Positions 1 through 7,572 of a stretch of 64,000 nt of DNA are shown one piece after another. Made by a program: the position numbers and the translations under genes. The stretch spans positions 434,001 through 498,000 of the forward strand of contig CAWFHN010000013.1 in NCBI GenBank assembly GCA_963815665.1, read 5' to 3'. Positions within the stretch are counted from its first letter, which is position 1, and every line of letters starts with the position of its first letter. The notes under the pieces were generated by a model. That model did not search any database. It was not told the origin of the DNA and was given only the letters and a program-made list of their open reading frames with translations. Source of the stretch: DASUPK01 sp963815665. Its GTDB lineage: Bacteria; Actinomycetota; Thermoleophilia; Solirubrobacterales; 70-9.

Positions 1-508
1 CGCGGCTGAAGATCAGGCCATTCGCTCCCCAAAAGCCGCGGCCGTAGTTCGCGGTCAGTAGGGGCGCTCCCTTCATCACCGCCCGGGCGGCCGTCTCGAG
101 CTCGTCCATGTCGACCTGCGGCACGTGCGCGACGAAGACAGCCTCGGCCTCGTCGGTGTCGATGAGGGGAACGCCGTCCCGCTCCATGCGGCGCTTGATC
201 TCGTCGGAGCCGAAGACCATCGCCGGGCGGCCGGGATGGTGCTGGGCGAGGTAGGAGGTCGCGCTGACGACCGGCGTGAGCAGCTCGTCGTCGGTGACCG
301 GCAGGCCGTCCTCGCGGAGACCCGCGGCGAACGTCTCGGGGTCGAGGTGGCTGCCGTTCGTGAAGAGGACGAGCCGCCGTCCCGAGCGGCGGATCGCCTC
401 CAGCACCTCGACCGCTCCCGGCAGGGGCTCGGAGCGGAAGTCTGCGCCGCGGTGGACGAGGGATCCGTCGACGTCGAAGACGAACCCCTTGACATCGTCG
501 AGCTGCAT
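1..508 (-). CDS. HAD-superfamily phosphatase, NagD/Pho13-like (3' end outside window)
   Basis: About 169 N-terminal residues are visible; the C-terminus lies beyond base 1. HAD motif I is DVDGS at residues 12-16 (FVFDVDGS) and motif II is TNGS in VLFTNGS, followed by a region like the cap of class IIA HADs. That class includes NagD and 4-nitrophenyl-phosphatase types, so a phosphomonoesterase is likely. The ATG at 508-506 shares one base with the stop of the upstream carboxyltransferase (TGATG), so it is translationally coupled as the last visible gene of the Rieske/dikinase operon. In that setting it might remove phosphate from an aryl phosphate, as the unrelated CreD phosphatase does in p-cresol catabolism; this is inference. 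Motifs III and IV are not visible. Confidence 0.85.
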   Translation of the reverse strand, partial: MQLDDVKGFVFDVDGSLVHRGADFRSEPLPGAVEVLEAIRRSGRRLVLFTNGSHLDPETFAAGLREDGLPVTDDELLTPVVSATSYLAQHHPGRPAMVFGSDEIKRRMERDGVPLIDTDEAEAVFVAHVPQVDMDELETAARAVMKGAPLLTANYGRGFWGANGLIFSR

Positions 509-1854
509 CAGTGGGCGGCGCCCTCGGTAACCATCGCGTCGACCTGCTCGGCGGGCATGGTCAGGCGAAGGAGCAGCTCCTCGTCGGAGATGGCGTCGCC
601 GTGCTTCTCGCGGGCGCCCTCGAGGCTGAGCGGCTCGACGTCCTTCAGCTTCGCCGCGCGCGGCATCGAGAGCACCTTGTCGGCGACCTCCGGATCGACC
701 GGGGCGGCGGGCTCGAAGAAGTGGCCGTGGAAGTACCGGATCATCTCGTTGGAGACCTTGCTCCAGCGCTCCTCGTAGATCACGTTCATCACCGCCTGGG
801 TGGCGACGAACTGCGAGACCGGGGTGACCATGATCGGGTAGCCCATCTCGGCGCGGACCCGAGTGACCTCCTCGAGGGTGGCGTCGAACAGCTCGGGCTT
901 GCCGATCTCCTTCAGCTGTCGCTTGGTGGTGGTCACCATGCCGCCCGGCATCTGGTGGCGGTAGTAGGCGGCGTCGTACTCGACCGGCTTGCCGAGCGGC
1001 AGGTCCTTGCGCTGGGCGAGCGCCCTGAAGTGCTCGGAGACCTCGGCGAGCGCCTCGGCATCGAGGCCGTGCGAGTAACCCTCGGCCTCCAGGTTGTGGA
1101 GGGTGTTCTCGCAGGACGGGTTCGAGGTCCCGTTGGCGACCGGGGCCACCGCCGTGTGCAGGGTGCGCGTCCCTGCCTTCAGGCCCTCGACGTAGGCCAG
1201 CGGGCCGAGGCTGATCGTGCAGTGGCTGTGGAGCTCCACGGGACGAGGGGCGGCGGCGTCCATGAAGCCCGGGATCAGCTCGTGCACCGCGTCGGCGGTG
1301 AGCAGGCCGCCGGGGTCCTTGAGATAGAGGCGGTCGATGTCCTCCGAGCCGGACACGGCCCTGGCGCGCTCGAGGTAGTAGTCGTGGGTGTGCACCGGGC
1401 TGATCGAGTAGGTCAGCCCGATCACGACCTCCTCCACCCCCTCCTCGCGCGCTATCCGCGCCAGCCGCAGCAGCGCCTCGGGATCGTTCGAGGGCTCGGC
1501 GATCTGAAAGCGGCGAATCCCGTTGCGCGCGACGCAGCGGAAGACCAGCCGGATCACATCCTCCCCGGCGGGCGTCCAGGAGATGAAGCGCATCCCGGTG
1601 GTGATGAAGTTCAGGGGCGTGTCCGGCATCGCCTCGCTGACGAGGCGGATCCGCTCCCAGGGGTCCTCGTGGTGGAAGCGGACCGAGACGGACATGTGGG
1701 TGCTGGAGGTGAAGTCGAGGGCCCGGAAACCGACCCGATCCATGGTCGGCGCGATGTCGAGCACGTCGGGTGTCGTCAGGCCGGTCGCGCTCCAGAGGCT
1801 CTGGTTGCCGTCGCGCGTCGTCGTGTCGACGATCTCGACCAGTTCGCCGTTCAT
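508..1854 (-). CDS. Stand-alone pyruvate-carboxylase/oxaloacetate-decarboxylase type carboxyltransferase
   Basis: A 448-aa DRE-TIM barrel protein. The HMGL/PYC signature DTTTRDGNQS is at residues 10-19; further on are YLKDPGGLL with the Lys expected at the carboxyl-transfer site, ELHSHCTISLGP, NGTSNPSCEN, and the PYC/OADA features HQMPGGM and VTPVSQFV. It resembles the 5S subunit of transcarboxylase but has no biotinyl domain and no biotin carboxylase domain, so it would need a biotin carrier supplied in trans. The start at 1854 overlaps the upstream gene by ATGA. Reading further upstream in this frame gives only low-complexity Arg-rich sequence and was rejected. The substrate is unknown. An aldolase-like role is possible, but the PYC-type C-terminal half argues for carboxyl transfer. 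Confidence 0.85.
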   Translation of the reverse strand: MNGELVEIVDTTTRDGNQSLWSATGLTTPDVLDIAPTMDRVGFRALDFTSSTHMSVSVRFHHEDPWERIRLVSEAMPDTPLNFITTGMRFISWTPAGEDVIRLVFRCVARNGIRRFQIAEPSNDPEALLRLARIAREEGVEEVVIGLTYSISPVHTHDYYLERARAVSGSEDIDRLYLKDPGGLLTADAVHELIPGFMDAAAPRPVELHSHCTISLGPLAYVEGLKAGTRTLHTAVAPVANGTSNPSCENTLHNLEAEGYSHGLDAEALAEVSEHFRALAQRKDLPLGKPVEYDAAYYRHQMPGGMVTTTKRQLKEIGKPELFDATLEEVTRVRAEMGYPIMVTPVSQFVATQAVMNVIYEERWSKVSNEMIRYFHGHFFEPAAPVDPEVADKVLSMPRAAKLKDVEPLSLEGAREKHGDAISDEELLLRLTMPAEQVDAMVTEGAAH

Positions 1855-2852
1855 CGGCTCTTGGCGGCGCCGAAGGTGTCCATCACCAGGTCCATCGCCG
1901 AGCGCGCCGGGGCCGCCTTCTCGGACTCGGCGGGCTTCGCGGTCACCGGTCGCGCCTGGAGCATGTAGAGCTCGCCGCCGCCCCGCGCGATCGCCCACTC
2001 GATGTCCTGGTGTCCTCCGAAGTGGCTCTCGATCTTCCGAGCCACGTCGGCCAGCAGCCCGAGCTGCTCCTCGTCCAGGCACGCCTCGGACCGGCGCTCG
2101 GGCGGGACCTCGACCTGCGTGGCGCCGCTGCCCGAGGGGTCGGGCAGGTACTCGACCTCCTTCGGCCCCACGGACTTGGAGAGGACCTCGCGGGTCACCT
2201 TGCTGACCCGATACTCGTCCGGCGTCACCTCCCCACCGACCACGGCGAGACCCAGGCCCCAGCTCGCGTTGACGGCCACGGTGCTCGGGTCGCCGTTCAG
2301 CGGGTTGCAGGTGAACATCACCCCTGAGACCCCGGCGTCGACCATCAGCTGCACCGTCACCCCCATTGCCGGCACGGCGTGCTCCGCGGCCATCTCGGCG
2401 CGGTAGCTGACGGCCTCCGCGCTGTAGAGGCTCGCCCAGCAGTCGCGGACCGCTTCGGAGAGCTGATCGATCCCGCGCACCCAGAGATAGGTCTCCTGCT
2501 GCCCCGCGAAGGTCGCCTCCTCGGAGTCCTCGCCGATCGCGCTGGAGCGGACCGCCACCGGCGGGCTCGGATCGCCCGCCTCGGCCGCCAGTCCCTCGTA
2601 GCGCTCGGCGAGCTCACCGCGCAGCTCGTCCGGCAGCGGCGTCGCGCGGATCGCGGTGGCGCACCTCTTCGCGTCACCCGTGAGGTCGACGTCATCGACG
2701 GCCGCCAGGTAGGCCTCCGCCGCCAGGGCGAAGCCGGGCGGCACCGGGACGCCGGCCCCGATCAGCTCCCCGAGGCTGGCGCTCTTCGCGCCGAACCGCT
2801 CCTCGTCGGAGCGACGCAGCTCGGCCAGCACGCAAATTCGGTCAGGCGCCAT
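1851..2852 (-). CDS. PPDK/PEP-synthase N-terminal (ATP-grasp) subunit of a split aryl-phosphate-synthase-like dikinase
   Basis: A 333-aa protein equal to the ATP-binding domain of PEP synthase. It has FGAKSASLGEL near residues 20-30, VRSSAIGEDSEEATFAGQQET (the ATP-contacting loop), SGVMFTCNP, a WGLGLAVVGG segment and the closing IEWAI...LYMLQARPVT block. It lacks the His-swivel domain, which is encoded by the gene just upstream in the operon with an 11-bp overlap. This division of labour and size match the ~40-kDa subunit of phenylphosphate synthase and CreH/CreI of the p-cresol pathway; rifampin phosphotransferase has the same parts in one chain. Expected role: ATP-dependent phosphorylation of the partner's catalytic His. 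Confidence 0.85.
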   Translation of the reverse strand: MAPDRICVLAELRRSDEERFGAKSASLGELIGAGVPVPPGFALAAEAYLAAVDDVDLTGDAKRCATAIRATPLPDELRGELAERYEGLAAEAGDPSPPVAVRSSAIGEDSEEATFAGQQETYLWVRGIDQLSEAVRDCWASLYSAEAVSYRAEMAAEHAVPAMGVTVQLMVDAGVSGVMFTCNPLNGDPSTVAVNASWGLGLAVVGGEVTPDEYRVSKVTREVLSKSVGPKEVEYLPDPSGSGATQVEVPPERRSEACLDEEQLGLLADVARKIESHFGGHQDIEWAIARGGGELYMLQARPVTAKPAESEKAAPARSAMDLVMDTFGAAKSR

Positions 2853-4692
2853 CGCCGTCGCCGTCGCCGTCTAGGATCTGCACGACGCCGGTCGAGCCGT
2901 CGACCCTCAGCATCTGGCCGGTCTTGATCCGCGAGGTGGCCGTCCCCGTCCCGACCACCGCGGGCAGCCCGTACTCGCGGGAGACGATCGCCGCGTGGGA
3001 CATGATCCCGCCGATATCGGTGACCGTGCCCTTGATCTTGCTGAAGATCGGCGCCCACGACGGCGAGGTGATCGTGCAGACCAGGATCTCCCCGGCGCGC
3101 ACGTCGGAGATGCCCTCCAGGTCCCGGACCACGCGGGCCGGTCCCTCGATCTCGCCTGGGGATGCGGCGTAGCCCGAGAGCTCCGCACCGTCGCCGTCCT
3201 GGGCACGGGCCCACGCCTCGAGGCGCTCCTTGGTGATGCCCCAGAGCATCACGATCATCGGGTCGTTGACCGCCTCGGGCATCGTGCCGAGAGCGGGCGG
3301 CGGCGTCCACTCGCCGAGCTTCTCGAGGAGCTCCTTGCGGCGCTCCGCGATCGGCGGCCAGCGGTGCGGCCCGAGGGGATCCCCGCCCGTCGCCCAGGTG
3401 AGCGACAGCTCCTCGAGCGCCTCCATCACCTCGTGGCGGGAGAGCTGGAAGATGTCCTCGCCGTCCTCCAGGAAGCGGTGCTCGGCCAGCAGCGCGCCGA
3501 ACTCGCGGATCTTGTTGAAGAAGCGCGACTGGAACCAGTAGTCGCAGTAGAACTTGTGCTCCTCGACGTACGGGAAGACCTTGCGGGAGAGCCCGAGCAG
3601 CTCGTCGAAGGTCGGCTGGGCCTCCTCGTTGATCAGCGCCCTGTACTCGGAGGCGATCCGGTCGCGCTCCCGGACGATCTCCTCCGTCGGGCGGTCGATC
3701 TCCTCGCCCGCCTGGAGCGCCGCGATATGCCCGATCAGCGACGCGTACGGGATGCTCGGGTCGTCGTTCCAGCTGCCGAAGTAGTGGTAGAGCCCGTCGC
3801 CCGTGCCCATGTTGAACCAGGGGTCCTTGACCTTCTCGAGCTCGTCCAGCCATGACCTGCCGGCCTCGCTCTCGCCCAGCGCCGCGTCGATCTCGTCGGG
3901 CGTGCGACCCTCCTGGAAGGCGCCGGCGACCTCGGTCTCGATCGCCAGCCGCGCCAACCGCCGCAGCTCCTCGTCGGGCTTGAACAGGTCCACGTCCACA
4001 CCGGCGACCATCTGCGAGATGTGCTGGTCGGGGATGTCCGGCAGCTGCTCACGGCAGAACTCGGCGAAGGTCAGATACGCGCCGTAGCCGAGCAGGAGGA
4101 ACTCGAAGTGGTGCTGCCACATCAGCTCGGCGCAATGGAGGGCATGGCGGTAGGCGTCGAGCAGCTCCACGTTCGAGAGCTTGCGGTCGGTGTGGAGGAC
4201 CTCCTCGTCCTCGTAGGTGTCGAGGCTCGGCACCTCGATCGCCTCGACCTCGCGGTTGAGCGCCTCCATCTTCTGCCGCCACTTGACGTAGAGCTCGTCC
4301 CAGTTGGAGAAGTAGTAGCCCGCCCGCTCCTGGAAGATCTCCGCCCGCTTGCCGATCTCCTCGGGGTCGGTGACGGGATTGGGGGAGATGTAGACGTAGC
4401 CGTTGACGATCCGGTAGTCGACGCCCATCACCGGCGGGACGGCGAAGGCTCGGTTTTGCCAGCCCGCGAACGCCGCGTATGGATGATCGGTCTCGACGAT
4501 GTCGAAGGCCGGCATCGGCAGGGGGAAGTGCATCGAGTTCCAGAACCAGAGGCGGTTCTCGTCGGCGTCCTTGCGGTGCTCGTCGAAGAGCGACCAGTAC
4601 GGGTACATCTCCTCCCAGCCCTCGCATCCCTGCGGGGTCTCGATCGAAAACGGGCTGGGGAACGCGCCGACCTCGGATGTCGCGCTTGCCAT
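2842..4692 (-). CDS. Swivel-His/substrate-binding subunit of a split dikinase (phenylphosphate-synthase-like)
   Basis: A 616-aa protein. The C-terminus is a PEP-utilizing mobile (swivel) domain with GGIMSHAAIVSRE, catalytic His at about residue 566, followed by GLPAVVGTGTAT. The first ~480 residues are a helical region rich in Trp, Tyr and Asp, unlike the PEP-binding barrel, and probably bind the acceptor. Size and His position agree with the 70-kDa subunit of phenylphosphate synthase as I recall it. The start at 4692 is chosen because GGAGGAGAGACAG precedes the ATG; a longer reading would run into the reductase gene. The C-terminus ends in a short GDGDGDG run. Together with the ATP-grasp partner it should move phosphate from ATP to a hydroxylated substrate, possibly phenolic; substrate identity is inference. 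Confidence 0.85.
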   Translation of the reverse strand: MASATSEVGAFPSPFSIETPQGCEGWEEMYPYWSLFDEHRKDADENRLWFWNSMHFPLPMPAFDIVETDHPYAAFAGWQNRAFAVPPVMGVDYRIVNGYVYISPNPVTDPEEIGKRAEIFQERAGYYFSNWDELYVKWRQKMEALNREVEAIEVPSLDTYEDEEVLHTDRKLSNVELLDAYRHALHCAELMWQHHFEFLLLGYGAYLTFAEFCREQLPDIPDQHISQMVAGVDVDLFKPDEELRRLARLAIETEVAGAFQEGRTPDEIDAALGESEAGRSWLDELEKVKDPWFNMGTGDGLYHYFGSWNDDPSIPYASLIGHIAALQAGEEIDRPTEEIVRERDRIASEYRALINEEAQPTFDELLGLSRKVFPYVEEHKFYCDYWFQSRFFNKIREFGALLAEHRFLEDGEDIFQLSRHEVMEALEELSLTWATGGDPLGPHRWPPIAERRKELLEKLGEWTPPPALGTMPEAVNDPMIVMLWGITKERLEAWARAQDGDGAELSGYAASPGEIEGPARVVRDLEGISDVRAGEILVCTITSPSWAPIFSKIKGTVTDIGGIMSHAAIVSREYGLPAVVGTGTATSRIKTGQMLRVDGSTGVVQILDGDGDGDGA

Positions 4693-4736
4693 CTGTCTCT
4701 CCTCCTCCGTCGCCTCGTGCGAGGGAAAAGTCAAGT

Positions 4737-5759
4737 CTATTGACTTGTTGCCGGGTCGGGCCTGAATCCCGTGTCGATCGTGACCGCGCCGCCGACGGCC
4801 CGCGACACGCAGGTGATGATCGCCCCGGCCTCCTCCTTCTCCTCGTCGCTGAGGAAGACATCGCGATGGTCGAGCTCGCCCTCGACGTCGATCACGGTCG
4901 CGGCGCACAGCCCGCACTCCCCCCGCAGGCAGTCCCACATCATGTCCACGCCCTCGTCCCGCAGAGCGTCGAGCAGCGTGCGGTTGCTCCGCACCAGCAC
5001 GTCGCATTCAGCGTCCCGGACACGGACCCGGAACTCCTCGGGTGCGAACGCGCCGCCGGAGGCGAAGGTCTCGAACTGCAGGCGGTCCGGCCTGCGCTCC
5101 CTCTCGCTCCACTCGTGCCGAGCGGCGTCGCGCAGTCGCAGCGGCCCGCAGAGATAGAGCTCACCATCGGCATGGAGGCGCTCGATCTCAGCGCCGATGT
5201 CGAGGCGGTTGCCCTCCGCCGAGACGAACAGCTCGAGGCGGTCCCCGAGCAGCTCCGAGAGCTCGTCGACGAAGGGCATCTGCTCACGCGTGTGCGCGGC
5301 ATAGAGCAGCCGGAACGGCCGGCCGTGGCGCTCGAGCGCATGAGCCATGCCGAGGATCGGTGTGATCCCGATCCCCCCGGCCACGAGCAGGTACTCGGCC
5401 CGGCCGTACTGCAGCTCGAAGTGGCTCTGCGGCTCCGAGACCGCGACGGTCGCGCCCGGCTCCAGCGCGCGCATCCAGACCGAGCCGCCGCGGCTGTCGC
5501 GGACCTCCTTGACGGCGATCCGGTAGGCCCCGCCGACGGGCCCCTGCCCGACCAGCGAATAGGAGCGGGTGTCCGGCAGGCCGTCGATGTCCACCGCGAT
5601 GTCCAGGTGGCTGCCGGTCGCGTACGGGCGCACTCCGATCGAGGGCTCAATCTCGATCATCCGGACGTCGCTGGCGACGTCCCTCAGGCCGCGGATCCGC
5701 GCTTCGGCGAAGTGCCTGCCCGGCGCCGGGGCGAGCTCGGGTGTCGCGATCGTGGCCAC
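4737..5759 (-). CDS. Phthalate-dioxygenase-reductase/VanB-type oxygenase reductase
   Basis: A 340-aa reductase with the FNR fold first: RSYSLVG is the flavin-binding RxYS-type motif, and LVAGGIGITPIL is the NAD(P)-binding GGIGxTP motif. A C-terminal plant-type [2Fe-2S] domain has Cys at about 277, 282, 285 and 317 (CLRGECGLC, then ITCV). This order, with the ferredoxin at the C-terminus, is that of phthalate dioxygenase reductase and vanillate demethylase reductase. The start is GTG at 5759, 15 bases after the Rieske gene stop, with GGGGAG upstream. It should pass electrons from NAD(P)H to the adjacent Rieske oxygenase. Confidence 0.92.
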   Translation of the reverse strand: MATIATPELAPAPGRHFAEARIRGLRDVASDVRMIEIEPSIGVRPYATGSHLDIAVDIDGLPDTRSYSLVGQGPVGGAYRIAVKEVRDSRGGSVWMRALEPGATVAVSEPQSHFELQYGRAEYLLVAGGIGITPILGMAHALERHGRPFRLLYAAHTREQMPFVDELSELLGDRLELFVSAEGNRLDIGAEIERLHADGELYLCGPLRLRDAARHEWSERERRPDRLQFETFASGGAFAPEEFRVRVRDAECDVLVRSNRTLLDALRDEGVDMMWDCLRGECGLCAATVIDVEGELDHRDVFLSDEEKEEAGAIITCVSRAVGGAVTIDTGFRPDPATSQ

Positions 5760-5774
5760 CCGGCGCTCCCCTGG

Positions 5775-6983
5775 TCAGCTCACTCCGAGACGCTCGGCGT
5801 CGGCCTCCGTCGCCTCCACCCGAGAGGAGGTTCCCTCCTGGCTCCTGGCCTCGCCGGCGGACTCCGCGTAACGAGGATCGTCGGCCTCGTCGGCGAGCAT
5901 CTTGTCGATCAGGCGCCGGGCCCACATCGCGCCGCCGTCGATGTTCAGGTTGTAGAACTGCTTGTCGGGGTGGTCGTCGACGCCACTTTGCTGGGCGGCG
6001 AGCACGACCTCGTCCTCGCCGAAGACGCCGGTGACGCCCTCCCTGATGATCGTGGTGTAGCGCTGGTTTTCGAGCTTGTAGTTCCGCACGAAGGCCCAGA
6101 AGTAGTGGCAGGTCTTCTCGGTCTCGGGGGTCATGGTGTTGAGCACGTAGCCGTTGACGCCCTGGGAGCGATCGCCCTCCGGGGCGCCGGTGCCGTGAGG
6201 CGCCACGCCGACGTCGATGGCGATCGTGCTCGGCGCCTCGAAGTGGATGATCTGCCAGCGATCGACGTTGGGGACCTCGGCGGGCTCCTTGCCGAGCTTC
6301 CACCCGAGCTGCATCCTCCAGAACGGCGGGGGCTCGACGTCGTGCATCCACCTGGTGACGGTGGCCGAGTTCGGCCCGTGCGTGACCTCGAACGGGACCT
6401 CCGTGATCGAGCGCTGGCCGATGCTGGCGCCGTGCACGAACGTCTCGTGCGTCAGGTCCATCAGGTTGTCGACGATCAGCTTGTAGCCGCACTCGAGGTG
6501 AATCAGCTTGCCGTCGCCGGCCCACTCCGGGTCGTCGTTCCAGTGCATGTCGGGGATCAGATCCGGGTCCGCGAGCGCGGGATCGCCGGTCCACACCCAG
6601 ATGAACCGGTGCCGCTCCTCCACCGGATAGCGGCGCACCCGGGCGGCCGGGTTGATCGTCTTCTGGGAGGGCATGAAGACGCAGCGTCCCTCCGGGTTGT
6701 AGACGAGCCCGTGGTACCCGCAGGCGACGTTGTCGCCCTCGATCTTGCCCTCCGAGAGGGGCATGAGCCGGTGCCAGCAGGCGTTCTCGAGCGCGACCGG
6801 CTGGCCGTCCTCGCGCCGGTACATGACCAGGCTGTGGTCGCCGATCCGGCGCCCGAGCAGCTCGCGCTTCAGCTCGACGTCGTATGCCGCCGCGTACCAG
6901 CAGTTGCGCGGCCAATCCGAGAGCTTGAAGGTGTCGGGAACCTCGCGGATGTCGCCATTGGGGCTGCCGTTGGTGGTGCTCAT
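5775..6983 (-). CDS. Rieske non-heme iron oxygenase, VanA/aromatic O-demethylase-like
   Basis: A 402-aa oxygenase alpha subunit. The Rieske cluster ligands are C69-W-H71 and C88-G-Y-H91. The mononuclear iron site is in DNLMDLTHETFVH, giving His179 and His184 with bridging Asp176, the pattern of the VanA/phthalate-dioxygenase group. The strong ribosome-binding site AAGGAGGAAGAG lies just before the ATG. The C-terminal ~40 residues are a charged, probably disordered tail beyond the usual family end. It heads the chain reductase, dikinase, carboxyltransferase, HAD on the same strand. Substrate unknown; a methoxy- or hydroxy-aromatic or its phosphate ester is plausible from context. Confidence 0.9.
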   Translation of the reverse strand: MSTTNGSPNGDIREVPDTFKLSDWPRNCWYAAAYDVELKRELLGRRIGDHSLVMYRREDGQPVALENACWHRLMPLSEGKIEGDNVACGYHGLVYNPEGRCVFMPSQKTINPAARVRRYPVEERHRFIWVWTGDPALADPDLIPDMHWNDDPEWAGDGKLIHLECGYKLIVDNLMDLTHETFVHGASIGQRSITEVPFEVTHGPNSATVTRWMHDVEPPPFWRMQLGWKLGKEPAEVPNVDRWQIIHFEAPSTIAIDVGVAPHGTGAPEGDRSQGVNGYVLNTMTPETEKTCHYFWAFVRNYKLENQRYTTIIREGVTGVFGEDEVVLAAQQSGVDDHPDKQFYNLNIDGGAMWARRLIDKMLADEADDPRYAESAGEARSQEGTSSRVEATEADAERLGVS

Positions 6984-7004
6984 CTCTCTTCCTCCTTGAA
7001 ACGC

Positions 7005-7484
7005 CTATCCGGGGGCGGCGGCGCCCAGCTCGCCGAGCGCCCCCAGCACAAGCTGATCGTGTTCGTTCGGCTTCACGTCCGGGAAGACTGTGGCGATCTG
7101 TCCGTCGGGGTCGACCAGCACCGTCGAGCGGCGGTTGCCCCAGACCTTCAGGTCGCCGAACTGCAATTCGTCCCAGACGCCGTAGGTGTCGGCCACGCTG
7201 TGTCCCTCGTCCGAGAGCAGCGTGAAGGCCAGACCGTTCTTGTCGGCGAAGGCCCGCAGCTCCTGGACCGGGTCGGGTGAGATGCCCAGGACCACCGCGT
7301 TCGCCGCCTCGTAGTCGGCCGAGTGGTCGCGGACGCCGCAGGCCTGCGTCGTGCAGCCCGGCGTGTCAGCCTTCGGGTAGAAGTAGAGGACCACCCAGCG
7401 ACCGCGCAGCGAGGAGAGACTGACCGGCTCGCCGTCCTGGTCGGAGAGCGTGAAGTCGGGGGCCGGGCCACCCGCGTCGATCAA
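7005..7484 (-). CDS. bcp: Peroxiredoxin, BCP/PrxQ type
   Basis: A 159-aa thioredoxin-fold peroxidase with the peroxidatic Cys in ADTPGCTTQAC (Cys44) and a resolving Cys five residues later (Cys49), the PrxQ arrangement. It reduces hydroperoxides using thioredoxin. The start is a TTG at 7484-7482, five bases after AGGAGG; a longer reading would begin at 7529 but has no ribosome-binding site and adds 15 unlike residues. It is the first gene of the minus-strand run and lies 21 bases before the Rieske gene, so it may protect that iron oxygenase from peroxide formed by uncoupling (inference). Confidence 0.88.
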   Translation of the reverse strand: MIDAGGPAPDFTLSDQDGEPVSLSSLRGRWVVLYFYPKADTPGCTTQACGVRDHSADYEAANAVVLGISPDPVQELRAFADKNGLAFTLLSDEGHSVADTYGVWDELQFGDLKVWGNRRSTVLVDPDGQIATVFPDVKPNEHDQLVLGALGELGAAAPG

Positions 7485-7531
7485 CTCTTCCTCCTCGTCT
7501 CGCTTGCACCGCTGCGCGGTCAGGCACAAAC

Positions 7532-7539
7532 TGTATACA
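7532..7539. promoter_or_regulatory. TGTATACA palindrome, candidate operator between bcp operon and purU
   Basis: The 8-bp palindrome TGTATACA lies 48 bases upstream of the peroxiredoxin TTG and 26 bases upstream of the purU GTG. CTGTATACA recurs in the longer palindrome at 7614-7629. GntR-type regulators often bind such GTATAC-centred sites. The regulator is not identified. Confidence 0.4.
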
Positions 7540-7550
7540 ACTCACAGCAT

Positions 7551-7572
7551 CAAGTGACTACCAAGTGACTAC
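7551..7572 (+). repeat. 11-bp tandem duplication CAAGTGACTAC at the purU start
   Basis: CAAGTGACTAC occurs twice back to back (7551-7561 and 7562-7572). Each copy supplies a GTG, but the two are in different frames because 11 is not a multiple of three. Only the second GTG (7565) opens the purU frame. Confidence 0.8.

Noticed and set aside
4479..7280. A very long plus-strand open frame (over 900 codons) opposite the Rieske operon
   Set aside because: It is a GC-rich antisense shadow: low-complexity Arg/Ala/Gly/Val sequence with no motifs, opposite four genes with clear catalytic motifs.
7551..7572. CRISPR or larger repeat array
   Set aside because: Only one 11-bp tandem pair exists and no further units or spacers follow.
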